DNA of 64,000 bases from Paenibacillus sp. PCH8 (GTDB lineage Bacteria; Bacillota; Bacilli; Paenibacillales; Paenibacillaceae): the NCBI RefSeq assembly GCF_002968835.1, contig NZ_PKQK01000002.1, positions 248,001-312,000 on the forward strand, read 5' to 3'. The position numbers and the translations under genes were made by a program. Each line of letters begins with the position of its first letter. Within the stretch, counting starts at the first letter, position 1. Positions 52,131 through 60,660 of this stretch are shown in pieces. Below the pieces are notes generated by a model, which was not told the DNA's origin, did not search any database, and saw nothing but the letters and a program-made list of their open reading frames with translations.

Positions 52131-52496
52131 TTATGCGTTATTCCATTCCTGCTCATACGTTTCTTCCTTGAAGCCTACGGTCACCTTTTCCCCATCCGTA
52201 ACAATCGGACGTTTGATCAGACGGCCATTCGAAGCGAGTAAAGCAATCTGTTCCTCCGCAGACATGCCCGGCAGCTTGTCTTTCAATTGTTGTTCTTTAT
52301 ACACTTCTCCGCTGGTATTAAAAAACTTCTTCACTTCAAGTCCGCTCTTGTGGATCAGCTCTGTTAACTCTGTTTCTGATGGCGGTGAGTCAAAAATGGG
52401 AATCAGCTCCAGCTCATGTTCCTGGGCTTCAAGCCATTTAACCGCTTTGCGGCATGTGCCGCATTTGGCATACTGATATACTTTTAAGTTGCTCAT
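52131..52496 (-). CDS. ArsC/Spx-family thioredoxin-fold protein
   Basis: The 121-residue protein has the ArsC-family thioredoxin fold with Cys12-Gly-Thr-Cys15 near the N-terminus and the conserved LIKRPIVTDGEKVTVGF at residues 92-108. Spx and MgsR have the same fold with a CxxC switch, and YffB/YusI-like members are of unknown function. Arsenate reduction is not assured by the name. GGAGG lies just upstream. It is a single gene between the RluA-like and exonuclease genes. Confidence 0.88.
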   Translation of the reverse strand: MSNLKVYQYAKCGTCRKAVKWLEAQEHELELIPIFDSPPSETELTELIHKSGLEVKKFFNTSGEVYKEQQLKDKLPGMSAEEQIALLASNGRLIKRPIVTDGEKVTVGFKEETYEQEWNNA

Positions 52497-52572
52497 TTGT
52501 ATCGGCCTCCAAAATTTAATATCAAATCATAAATATTTGCATGCGGTATGTTGTTCGGGGCTTGTCATTCCC

Positions 52573-53556
52573 CTACAAAGCTTCCCTAGGCGATGCCTCT
52601 GCATCCAAACGTGCCTCCAAAGCGGCCATATCTGCCGGGAATGGGGCCTGAAATGTCATGCGTTCCTTCAGAATGGGATGTTCAAACGTCAGTTCGCAGG
52701 CATGCAACGCCTGACGTTCAATCCAGCGATCACGTTCCTCCCGAACAGCCAGGGTCTGCTCATCTATTTCATGAACAGGTAAGGTCTTGTACATCCGATC
52801 ACCAATCAATGGGCAACCCAGGGATGTCATATGTACCCGAATCTGATGGGTTCTGCCACTTTCCAGCTTGAGGCTTATTGCACTGGCATTGCCCTCTGCC
52901 CAACGTGTCAACGTGGTGTACAACGTTCTTGCAGCATACCCGTCAGGTGTTACAATGCGCCGATGCGGCTCTTCAGGATCACGATCAATAGGTCCATCCA
53001 CTACACCCTGTTCCGGGACGGGGCTGCCGTGCACCAGTGCGATATATTTCTTGTCCACCGTACCTGCAATCATCTGTTCAGACACATGCTGATGCACATA
53101 AGGGTTCTTGGCGATCGCCAGCACACCTGACGTTTCCTGATCCAACCGATGAATCGGTCTGAACCGGAATCGTTCGCCTTTGGATTTCCAGTAATGAACG
53201 ACCCCATTGGCCAAAGTACCTGTATAATGTCCATTTGTTGGATGAACGATGATGCCCGCATCCTTGTTCACAATAAGCAAGTGTTCATCTTCATACAGAA
53301 TGGTGAAGGGAATAGGTTCAGGCAAAATATCATCCGATTCCTCTTGCTCCATCCGAAATTCAACAACATCGCCCGCAGATACCTTGACGCTAATGAACAC
53401 GCGCTCTCCATTTAACATGACACCTAGATCGGTCAGCTTGATTTTGGACAAAAGCTTGCGCGATACCAGCAGCCGCCGCTGAAGCACGGTCTTCATCAGC
53501 CAGCCGTCTTCTTGTTCGGTCACCGTGTAAACAATGGGCGAATAGTATTGGCTCAT
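52573..53556 (-). CDS. RluA-family pseudouridine synthase
   Basis: The product has 327 residues: an N-terminal S4-like RNA-binding part (about 15-70; VLQRRLLVSRKLLSKIKLTDLGV) and a catalytic domain with the active-site Asp in PIHRLDQETSGVLAIAKN and LESGRTHQIRVHMTSLGCPLIGD. It isomerises uridines in rRNA or tRNA. The target position cannot be read from sequence. The ATG overlaps the preceding stop by 4 nt, so it is coupled to the cobalamin adenosyltransferase gene. Confidence 0.93.
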   Translation of the reverse strand: MSQYYSPIVYTVTEQEDGWLMKTVLQRRLLVSRKLLSKIKLTDLGVMLNGERVFISVKVSAGDVVEFRMEQEESDDILPEPIPFTILYEDEHLLIVNKDAGIIVHPTNGHYTGTLANGVVHYWKSKGERFRFRPIHRLDQETSGVLAIAKNPYVHQHVSEQMIAGTVDKKYIALVHGSPVPEQGVVDGPIDRDPEEPHRRIVTPDGYAARTLYTTLTRWAEGNASAISLKLESGRTHQIRVHMTSLGCPLIGDRMYKTLPVHEIDEQTLAVREERDRWIERQALHACELTFEHPILKERMTFQAPFPADMAALEARLDAEASPREAL

Positions 53557-54128
53557 TCTTTGCGGCGGAATACTTTTTTGCTCCGCACATATTCAATATC
53601 GGCTACCTGTTGTCTTGCGTTGGCCGTCCGTGCAACCACGAAGAAATAATCAGAAAGTCGGTTTAAATACCGTCGTACAGACGGGTTAATATCCGTATGC
53701 TGTCCCAGTGTTACCGTGCGACGCTCTGCGCGGCGACATACGGTGCGGCACACATGCAGGGCAGATGATAGCTGACTGCCACCAGGAATAATGAATCGTT
53801 CCACCTTCGGATTCTCTGCATCATATTGATCAATCCATTGCTCCAGGCGTGTGACTATTTCATCTCTCACCTTATACTTGGTCTCACTAATCCGCACAAA
53901 AGCCAAGTCCGATCCGCAGTCAAAAAGTTCCTGCTGGACTTCCAGCAAATTCTCACGCAGGTCTTCAAAATTTCCCTGAGCAGAGTCAATGAGGCTGATT
54001 GCCTGACCGACAAAACAGTTTAGTTCATCAATCGTGCCATAAGCTTCAACTCGATCATCATCCTTGATGACGCGTCCACCGATAACAGAGGTCTGTCCTT
54101 CGTCACCTGTTCGTGTGTATATTCCCAT
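53553..54128 (-). CDS. Cob(I)alamin adenosyltransferase, PduO type
   Basis: The 191-residue protein is of the trimeric PduO family. The ATP-binding N-terminus is YTRTGDEGQTSVIGG and the catalytic segment is RTVCRRAERRTVTLG with NRLSDYFFVVAR. It attaches the 5'-deoxyadenosyl group to cob(I)alamin. A CobU-like gene at 54976 points to cobalamin salvage in this organism. No cobalamin riboswitch is visible upstream. GGAGGG precedes the ATG. Confidence 0.94.
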   Translation of the reverse strand: MGIYTRTGDEGQTSVIGGRVIKDDDRVEAYGTIDELNCFVGQAISLIDSAQGNFEDLRENLLEVQQELFDCGSDLAFVRISETKYKVRDEIVTRLEQWIDQYDAENPKVERFIIPGGSQLSSALHVCRTVCRRAERRTVTLGQHTDINPSVRRYLNRLSDYFFVVARTANARQQVADIEYVRSKKVFRRKE

Positions 54129-54277
54129 CGTAATCCCTCCAATTTGTTTATTTAATCATGAATACGAAAATGCCTTATTTTCAGAAACCAGTCTATCGCT
54201 TTACACGTATATAAGAATTGGTGTGCTCTGCCGAGTATACGACAAATCTTTGGAAACCAAAAGTAAAGGAGACGATT

Positions 54278-54889
54278 ATGCAAAACTGGATAACCGATTT
54301 CATGGAACAATACGGCTACATAGGCATCGCACTCATTATTGCTCTTGAGAACGTATTCCCTCCGATTCCATCCGAAATTATCTTGCCGTTTGGCGGATTC
54401 ATGACGACCTATACCAGTCTCACTCTCCCCGGTGTTATTATTGCCGCAACCATCGGCTCCGTTCTTGGTGCTGTCGTTCTGTATGGTATCGGACTGCTCA
54501 TTGACGTCGAACGTCTGGAGAAAATTGTGGAACGCTGGGGACATATTCTCCGCATCAAAAAAGAGGATATTCATCGTGTCGATGCATGGTTTGACAAATA
54601 TGGCATGTGGACCGTATTGTTCTGTCGAATGGTTCCCCTTGTCCGCAGTCTCATCTCCATTCCTGCCGGCATGTCCAACATGAAATTTGGTTTATTCCTT
54701 CTCTTTACAACCATTGGTACACTGATCTGGAATGTGATTCTCGTCTCGGTTGGTGCGGCACTTGGCGCATCCTGGGAAAGTATTCTACACTTTATGGACG
54801 TCTATTCCATTGTGGTGTACATCATTCTGGCGATTATTGTAATCGGGTTTATCATCTGGTGGATCAGACGTAGCAACAAGCAGAAATAA
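54278..54889 (+). CDS. DedA-family membrane protein
   Basis: This 203-residue protein has the DedA/VTT signature ENVFPPIPSEIILPFGGF near the N-terminus, the re-entrant FCRMVPLVRSLISIPAGMS segment and several membrane spans. DedA proteins are lipid scramblases or flippases; relatives recycle undecaprenyl phosphate or phosphatidylethanolamine. Which lipid is handled here is unknown. The ATG at 54278 has AAAGGAG upstream. It stands alone between minus-strand genes. Confidence 0.92.
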   Translation: MQNWITDFMEQYGYIGIALIIALENVFPPIPSEIILPFGGFMTTYTSLTLPGVIIAATIGSVLGAVVLYGIGLLIDVERLEKIVERWGHILRIKKEDIHRVDAWFDKYGMWTVLFCRMVPLVRSLISIPAGMSNMKFGLFLLFTTIGTLIWNVILVSVGAALGASWESILHFMDVYSIVVYIILAIIVIGFIIWWIRRSNKQK

Positions 54890-54910
54890 AAAATGATAGA
54901 TTAATAAATG

Positions 54911-54947
54911 AAGCCTCCTCACCACCGTTTCGTGGTTAAGGAGGCCT
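54911..54947. terminator. Terminator between dedA and cobU-like genes
   Basis: GCCTCCT and AGGAGGC, with inner CCAC/GTGG, form a strong stem between the two convergent genes. T content after the stem is modest. Confidence 0.75.
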
Positions 54948-54975
54948 CTTCATATCACCCGTTTATGTCATCACG

Positions 54976-55518
54976 TTACCGTTCATCTTCATATCGCATT
55001 TCTTGACCTTTAAGATCGATAGCCAGACCGGATACCAGCATGTACATCTGTTCAGCGTGTGTCTGTAGCACCCGATTAACCGAGGCCATTCTCGCTGTGA
55101 AGATTCGTTCTTCTTCGGTAGGGTACAATGTACCATGCATTTCATTCGTAATCACAAGCAGCTTCCCCTGATAAGACAATAATGCATCCAGCAAGTGTTG
55201 TGTCTCTGAACGCTGGTGATCCAGATCCGCTGTTGCCCTGAAACTGGCAGCCATCCACGAGGTCAGACTGTCTACAATTACAACGCGCTGATCCGCCAAA
55301 AACAGATTGGACTCCCTATTAATCTGGGTGATCACCTCTGTCAGATGCTGACCGTTCCCGGCCTGAATGGCACGATAATGAGCGGATGGCAATTCGGGAA
55401 TAACGGGATCATGATCACCTGTGGATAAATATACGCCCTCTCGGCTAATCCCGGCTGCGTAATGCAGAGCAAACCGGGTTTTACCACTACCTATGCCGCC
55501 TGTGACCGTAATCAACAA
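54976..55518 (-). CDS. CobU-like adenosylcobinamide kinase/guanylyltransferase
   Basis: The 180-residue protein has a P-loop (VTGGIGSGKTRFA), the VVIVDSLTSWMA Walker-B-like strand and the C-terminal ITNEMHGTLYPTEEERIF and VNRVLQTHAEQMYMLVSGLAIDLK typical of CobU/CobP. These enzymes phosphorylate adenosylcobinamide and transfer GMP to it during cobalamin assembly or salvage. The start is TTG with GGAGGG 8-9 nt upstream. No other cob gene is near except the adenosyltransferase 850 nt away. Confidence 0.8.
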   Translation of the reverse strand: MLITVTGGIGSGKTRFALHYAAGISREGVYLSTGDHDPVIPELPSAHYRAIQAGNGQHLTEVITQINRESNLFLADQRVVIVDSLTSWMAASFRATADLDHQRSETQHLLDALLSYQGKLLVITNEMHGTLYPTEEERIFTARMASVNRVLQTHAEQMYMLVSGLAIDLKGQEMRYEDER

Positions 55519-55555
55519 TCCGCTTCCCTCCTTCCAAAGCCATTCTGTATTTCTT

Positions 55556-56107
55556 TTACTCCGTTAGCGCCTTCAGCACTTTCTTGGATTCTTCGACATT
55601 GGAAGCAGACACTGGAATCGTGGCGAATAGATTGTTCGCAGCGTATTCTACATCTTTAAACATCTGCATATCTTCAAGGGGAATGCCGTAAAGATGTGAT
55701 TCTTGCTTAACATCTGAACCTCCATTTCCTTCACCTTTTTCCACCAATACTCCACCCTCGAATACACCACGTTCATACTTCTTGGGATCAAAAGTATCAT
55801 CCAGTGGAACGTTGGACCCGTTTTTTCCGTACTGCTTCATATCAGATTCAGGCAGGATAAAGATATCATGTCCTCCAGCCGCATACTCTACCATAATTTT
55901 CTGAACATCATACATCGCACTGGTGATCACTTCCACCTTGGGTTCCTCTCCCAGCTTCTGTTGCAGATTGGCCTGCAACTGCTCTGAGATTACAGATGGA
56001 TTCCCCTGGTTATCGATGATGAAAACGGAAAAACCGTCTTTACCTCCACAACCCGCAAGCAGAAAAATCACAGAAATGATCGCAGTAAGCCCAAAAAACC
56101 TCTTCAT
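55556..56107 (-). CDS. Predicted lipoprotein of unknown function
   Basis: The protein (183 residues) begins with a lipoprotein signal (MKRFFGLTAIISVIFLLAGC, lipobox LAGC, Cys20). The mature part has alternating strands and helices, with a segment (AMYDVQKIMVEYAAGGHDIFILPESDMKQ) that resembles a solute-binding domain lobe. It is too short for a full binding protein and has no transporter beside it. I do not recognise a family. AAAGGGGG precedes the ATG. Confidence 0.8.
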   Translation of the reverse strand: MKRFFGLTAIISVIFLLAGCGGKDGFSVFIIDNQGNPSVISEQLQANLQQKLGEEPKVEVITSAMYDVQKIMVEYAAGGHDIFILPESDMKQYGKNGSNVPLDDTFDPKKYERGVFEGGVLVEKGEGNGGSDVKQESHLYGIPLEDMQMFKDVEYAANNLFATIPVSASNVEESKKVLKALTE

Positions 56108-56273
56108 TCAAGTTCCCCCTTTAGTCTCCTATGTCCAATATATCACAATTGTTCCACGCAAAAAAATAACCAGACTTAATGAGGGATGCCGATTGCTTTA
56201 TATACAAAAAAGAAGACCCTCTCAGGTCTCCATTTCAAACTCGATTCGTAACGTTTCAATCCAGCAAAAAACA

Positions 56274-56540
56274 TTATTTGGCCTTAATCGGGTTAGCCTT
56301 CATATATTCATTAATCTTTAAATCCAGCAAAATGCTGATTTCAATTACAATATCGGATGTGAATGATTTCTCTTCGAGGAAGATCTGTTCCATTTTGCGA
56401 CGTAGCATATGAATCTCATCTTCCAAGGAAATGTCATGCAAAGATGCGTTATCAGGTTTCACCGACCATCGGTCGCCATGATCGCCTTCTGCCAGATAGT
56501 GCCCACGATTAGTCGGTAAATCATATTCAACACAAAACAA
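56274..56540 (-). CDS. Spo0E-like aspartyl-phosphate phosphatase
   Basis: This 88-residue protein has in its C-terminal half the two-helix pattern of Spo0E phosphatases: LEDEIHMLRRKMEQIF followed by IVIEISILLDLKINEYM, with the SxxLD signature as SILLD. Family members dephosphorylate Spo0A-P and delay sporulation. I place the start at the TTG at 56540, 8 nt after AGGAGG. A TTG two codons earlier is too close to the ribosome site. The N-terminal 40 residues are longer than in typical Spo0E proteins. Its target is inferred from the family. Confidence 0.75.
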   Translation of the reverse strand: MFCVEYDLPTNRGHYLAEGDHGDRWSVKPDNASLHDISLEDEIHMLRRKMEQIFLEEKSFTSDIVIEISILLDLKINEYMKANPIKAK

Positions 56541-56682
56541 AGCCAACCCCTCCTTGGAAAAATGGTTTCCAAATATAAGAAAACTTATTTCAAATTGAAA
56601 TTATATCACAATATTTTGTAAAAGAAAGATATTTTTTCTAATGTTACCCATGTCACACCTGTAAAAAGCCTCTATTTAAGTA

Positions 56683-57891
56683 TTAACCCTCTTTTTGTAC
56701 TTTGTAAACGAAGTTTCCGATTCGTTCCAAAGCTTCATTCAATTGGGTTACAGAAGTAGCATAGGAGCAACGTAAGAAACCTTCACCTTGAGGGCCAAAA
56801 ACATTCCCCGGAACCGCTGCAACTTTATGATCCGTTAACAATCGCTCAGCAAACAGATCGGAACTCATGCCTGTCTTTTGAATACTCGGAAATGCATAGA
56901 ATGCTCCCTGGGGTTCGTGACAATCGAGTCCAATATCCCGGAATCCCTGTACAATTAATCGTCTGCGCTGATTATACGATTCCACCATCCGGTCTTTCTC
57001 ACCCAAACCGTTCGTCAATGCCTCAAGAGCGGCAACCTGACCCATGGCCGGTGCACACATAACCGTGTACTGATGGATCTTGAGCATGGCTGCAATAAGC
57101 TCTGGATGACCACACATGTACCCAATCCGCCACCCTGTCATGGCAAAAGCCTTGGAGAACCCGCTTACCAGAATGGTCCGCTCCTTCATATCAGGAATGG
57201 CTGCAAAGCTGACATGCTTTTGCGTATAGGTCAATTCAGCGTAAATTTCATCTGCGATCACAATCAGATCGTGTTTTTTGATCACTTCAGCAATAGGCAA
57301 CCATTCTTCATACGTCATGATGGCCCCTGTCGGATTACTTGGATAACACAGAATTACCACTTTCGACTTCGGTGTGATGCCTGCTTCAAGCGCTTCAGCC
57401 GTCAACTTGAACTCATCTTTCGCATAGGTTTCAACACCAACGGGGATGCCTCCACCGATGGAAGCGATTGGTGAGTAAGCCACATATGAAGGTTCAGGAA
57501 TGAGAATCTCGTCTCCAGGTACAATTAATGCACGTAAGGCCAGATCAATCGCTTCACTGCCACCAACAGTAACAATGATCTCATCCTTGGGATCATATTT
57601 AGTATTAAACTGAGTATCCAGATAATCGCTGATGGCTTCTCTCAGCTTTGGCATCCCTGCGTTAGATGTGTAACTGGTCATGCCTCTTTCCAGTGAGTAT
57701 ACACAGGCTTCACGCACATGCCAAGGTGTAACAAAATCGGGTTCACCCACACCTAATGTAATAATATCCTTGTTGTCTCCAACCAGATCAAAGAACTTGC
57801 GTATTCCGGATGGAGGTATCTGCTGCACGAGGGGTGCCAGATAAGATGTCATTTTCTTGTTGTTCCCAGTTGTCTGTTCATTCACTATCAT
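56683..57891 (-). CDS. alaT: Alanine transaminase-like aminotransferase
   Basis: A 402-residue class I aminotransferase with the PLP lysine in LVSGFSKAFAMTGWRIGY, the substrate Asn-Pro in CYPSNPTGAIM and VADEIYAELTY. It lies 14 nt after an Lrp-type regulator, the arrangement of alaR-alaT (yugG-yugH) in Bacillus, where the enzyme makes alanine from pyruvate. Function is inferred from that arrangement. A terminator is not obvious behind the stop. Confidence 0.88.
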   Translation of the reverse strand: MIVNEQTTGNNKKMTSYLAPLVQQIPPSGIRKFFDLVGDNKDIITLGVGEPDFVTPWHVREACVYSLERGMTSYTSNAGMPKLREAISDYLDTQFNTKYDPKDEIIVTVGGSEAIDLALRALIVPGDEILIPEPSYVAYSPIASIGGGIPVGVETYAKDEFKLTAEALEAGITPKSKVVILCYPSNPTGAIMTYEEWLPIAEVIKKHDLIVIADEIYAELTYTQKHVSFAAIPDMKERTILVSGFSKAFAMTGWRIGYMCGHPELIAAMLKIHQYTVMCAPAMGQVAALEALTNGLGEKDRMVESYNQRRRLIVQGFRDIGLDCHEPQGAFYAFPSIQKTGMSSDLFAERLLTDHKVAAVPGNVFGPQGEGFLRCSYATSVTQLNEALERIGNFVYKVQKEG

Positions 57892-57904
57892 GACACATCT
57901 TCCT

Positions 57905-58405
57905 TTACGGCGAGATCATGAGACGGTTGTCTTCCTGATGGTCTTCAAAGATAATCCCGTCCTGCTTATATTTTTTAAGAATAAAATTGGTTTTGGTTGA
58001 GAGCACCGAATCAATAGGAGACAGCTTCTCTGATACAAAGTTAGCGACTTCGCGCAGGTTGCCACCTTCCACTTCAACGAGCAGATCGTATGCACCTGAC
58101 ATGAGATATACGGACTTCACTTGCGGATACAGATAAATGCGTTCGGCAATGCCTTCGAAACCACGACCACGCTCCGGCGTGATCTGTACCTCAATCAGAG
58201 CCGTTACTTTCTCATCATCAATTTTGCTCCAGTTCACGACGGTTGCGTATTTCACGATAACGTGGTCTTGCTCCAGCTGTGCCACGGCGTTCTTGATCTT
58301 GTCTTCCGACTCCCCCAGCAGCGTCGACAGCAGTGCGGGAGTCCTTCTCGCGTCTTCCTTCAACAGATCCAGAACTTTTAATTGCAGATCGTTCAAATCC
58401 TTCAT
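57905..58405 (-). CDS. alaR: Lrp/AsnC-family regulator
   Basis: The 166-residue protein has an N-terminal winged helix (LNDLQLKVLDLLKEDARRTPALLSTLL, about 3-60) and a C-terminal RAM ligand-binding domain (about 75-150; KVTALIEVQITPERGRGFE and SVYLMSGAYDLLVEVEGG). Lrp proteins bind amino acids and often control their own neighbour, here the alanine transaminase gene. The ATG at 58405 has GGAGGG 8 nt before it. Confidence 0.9.
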   Translation of the reverse strand: MKDLNDLQLKVLDLLKEDARRTPALLSTLLGESEDKIKNAVAQLEQDHVIVKYATVVNWSKIDDEKVTALIEVQITPERGRGFEGIAERIYLYPQVKSVYLMSGAYDLLVEVEGGNLREVANFVSEKLSPIDSVLSTKTNFILKKYKQDGIIFEDHQEDNRLMISP

Positions 58406-58479
58406 GGGTTTTCCCTCCAGCGTCATCCAGGTTCCTGAAAATGAATTAATACTTATATTACATGAATTTAACGTTCATG

Positions 58480-58520
58480 CAAAGACAAAAGACCGCCTGC
58501 CCTGAATTCAGGCAAGCGGT
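58480..58520 (-). terminator. Terminator of the coat protein gene
   Basis: ACCGCTTGCC and GGGCAGGCGGT pair around GAATTC with small mismatches, followed by CTTTTGTCTTTG on the minus strand. Confidence 0.82.
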
Positions 58521-58566
58521 GGTATGGTCTTGCTTAGCCGAGTGCTTCAAACCCCTTTTCCACAGG

Positions 58567-58962
58567 TTACATGTAATAAGGGTTACCGTAATTCGGCTGA
58601 TGTTGAGATACATTAGGAGCCTGGCTGTATGGACTGTTCTGCGTATTCTTTTCCTGAATGAATTGCTGACATTTCTGTTGAACCTGATGTGCGGATTGAA
58701 TTTGCTTGTCCACATCCTGCCGAAGTGCCTTGGTAGAAACTGCGTACATGTTGTTTTGCTGCATCAGGTTAAACAATTCACCTTGCAATCTTAATGTATC
58801 GTTCGTCAACTCACTGAACATTCTACGAATCGTGGGGCAGGCCGCTTCCGTAGTTGCTGTTGTATACTCGCGTGAAGTTCGTCTTAAATCTGCAAGAATC
58901 GACTTTAGCAAATCCTGTTCTTGCATGAAATTTCCACCAGATGACAAAGATTGAGTGTACAT
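58567..58962 (-). CDS. CotF-family spore coat protein
   Basis: The 131-residue helical protein has the CotF-like segments LLKSILADLRRTSREYTTATTEA and a middle part that pairs Thr and Leu helices; the C-terminus is a Gln/Asn/Pro/Tyr-rich tail (NYGNPYYM), common in coat proteins. AGGAGG precedes the ATG. It probably forms an operon with the smaller related gene at 59009, 46 nt away. Role in the spore coat is by family. Confidence 0.85.
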   Translation of the reverse strand: MYTQSLSSGGNFMQEQDLLKSILADLRRTSREYTTATTEAACPTIRRMFSELTNDTLRLQGELFNLMQQNNMYAVSTKALRQDVDKQIQSAHQVQQKCQQFIQEKNTQNSPYSQAPNVSQHQPNYGNPYYM

Positions 58963-59008
58963 GTGTTTTCCTCCTATACGTTAGTATGGCTTACGATTGT
59001 GTAGAACA

Positions 59009-59242
59009 TTACTGGGATTGGGAAGGTGCAAGAGATTGATGTTGATGCAATGATTGGATCAGCGTGTTCAAGTGTTGTTCATGTGCGCGGACATATTGAT
59101 TCAACGCTTGTTGAATCTGTGGTTGCTGTGATATGGAAGCTGTGGCTGCACATTGTTTGATCAACATTTCCTCGTTTGAAATGGAGTCCGCAATATAATT
59201 CAATTCCTTGGGGCTCAGTGGTTGCATTTGTGAACTTTGCAT
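59009..59242 (-). CDS. Small CotF-like coat protein
   Basis: A 77-residue helical protein rich in Gln, Ser and His (LSPKELNYIADSISNEEMLIKQCA, then a C-terminal SLHQHQSLAPSQSQ). The helical part resembles the N-terminal half of CotF-like proteins and of its downstream neighbour. AAGGAGGT is a strong ribosome site. Coat association is probable but not certain. Confidence 0.75.
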   Translation of the reverse strand: MQSSQMQPLSPKELNYIADSISNEEMLIKQCAATASISQQPQIQQALNQYVRAHEQHLNTLIQSLHQHQSLAPSQSQ

Positions 59243-59337
59243 GTACGTCTGACCTCCTTAACCTAAAGTTTATGCGAATATATTGTTACCCTTTCCTGAA
59301 AAAGTATACCCATGTTATTACAAAGGAGATGTTTCTA

Positions 59338-60555
59338 ATGGATCTGGTCTATGGCACACCTTTTTGGCCTTCCACTTTTAATACGAATTCCAACTATCCC
59401 CTCTGCAAACCGACATCTCTTGTGACTGCCTCATCATCGGTGGTGGCATGGGGGAGCACTGACTTCGAAGCTGCTCACGGAGCAGGGTGTTAACACGGTT
59501 GTGATTGATAAGCGAGAGATTGCCCATGGCAGCAGTTCTGCCAATACGGGCCTTTTGCAGTACACCAATGACAAGACGCTGACCTCATGTATCAACACTT
59601 TTGGTGAATCCACAGGTGTACGTTTTTATGAGCTTTGTCGCAAAGCCATGAAACAGCTTGCACAGATAGTAGACAGTCTGGACACAGACCCTTGGTTTAT
59701 TCCACGAACAAGTCATTGTTTTGCAAGCAGTGATGCTGATGTTGCTCTGCTAGAGAAAGAATGTCAGACGCTAAAGCGCTACGGTTTTGAAGCTGAACTG
59801 TGGACTTCCGACAAAATAAGAACACATTTTCCCTTCACCAAACCCGCCGCACTGTATACGACGGGAGATGCAGAAGTGAATCCCTATCGATTTGTTCATG
59901 CCTTGTTTGAATCCGCCAACAAGTTTGGAGCAAGAATCTATGGTCAGACCGAAATGATACACTGTGAATTCGATGACCATGGTGTGTTGTGTCACACTTC
60001 CTATGGAAAAATCCGTGCCAACAAGGTCATCTTTGCTGCCGGTTATGAGACACAGGACATAAAAAAAGATCGCGGAGCCTATTTGCAGACCACCTATGCG
60101 ATCGCTACCAAACCGTTGCCTGATCTTGAGGAATGGTATGAGCACAGCATGATTTGGGAAACAGCGCGCCCTTACCTATACATGCGAACAACACCAGACG
60201 GAAGAATCATCGCAGGTGGTTTGGATGAAGTAACGCCCAAGGAGGACCAACGGGAAATACGGGCAAGGCACCGGGGAGATGCGCTCTTGGAAGAGGTCCG
60301 CTCCTATTTCCCACTAGATGGTCTTGAAGTCGACTATGCCTGGGGTGCCGTCTTTGGTAGTACTCATGATGGTCTCCCGTTGATCGGCCCACATCCTGAT
60401 TATCCGCATTCATACTTTGTGGAAGGGTATGGGGTAACGGAACCGTATACAGCATGATTGCGGCCTCCCTGATTGTCGATGCCATTCGTGGCAAGCATAA
60501 TCATGATATGGATATCTTCTCTCTCACAAGAACAAGCAAACCATCTCCTGTGTAA
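59338..60555 (+). pseudogene. FAD-dependent oxidoreductase gene with three frameshifts
   Basis: The gene starts at ATG 59338 (AAAGGAG upstream; MDLVYGTPFWPSTF) and ends at TAA 60553-60555. It changes reading frame near 59400, again at a run of five G at 59450-59454, and again at a run of four G near 60432. All three shifts are in the -1 sense, as if one base were missing. Re-joined, the product has the dinucleotide site CLIIGGGMGG, AHGSSSANTGLLQYTNDKT and the closing GYGGNGTVYSM segment of the DAO flavoprotein family, about 405 residues. The substrate is unknown. It is either a decaying gene or a site of sequence error. Confidence 0.85.
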
Positions 60556-60572
60556 CCTTTAAATGGAGCAAC

Positions 60573-60629
60573 AAAAAAACAGGGTACAATACAAGGAAAG
60601 TGATCTCTTTCCCGGTACTGTACCCTGTT
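60573..60629. terminator. Terminator of the MFS transporter gene
   Basis: AACAGGGTAC and GTACCCTGTT are exact complements, with inner GGAAAG/CTTTCC. The A run on the left gives T residues for the minus strand; T residues on the right serve the plus strand. Confidence 0.85.
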
Positions 60630-60660
60630 TGTCATTGAACATTTGCTAAGCTGTGGGCTC

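Noticed and set aside
54129-54277. Cobalamin riboswitch near the adenosyltransferase gene
   Set aside because: The gap is too short and lacks the B12-box.
59176-59493. 105-codon frame including the start of the flavoprotein gene
   Set aside because: It begins inside the divergent coat-protein gene and ends by frameshift. The real start is the ATG at 59338.
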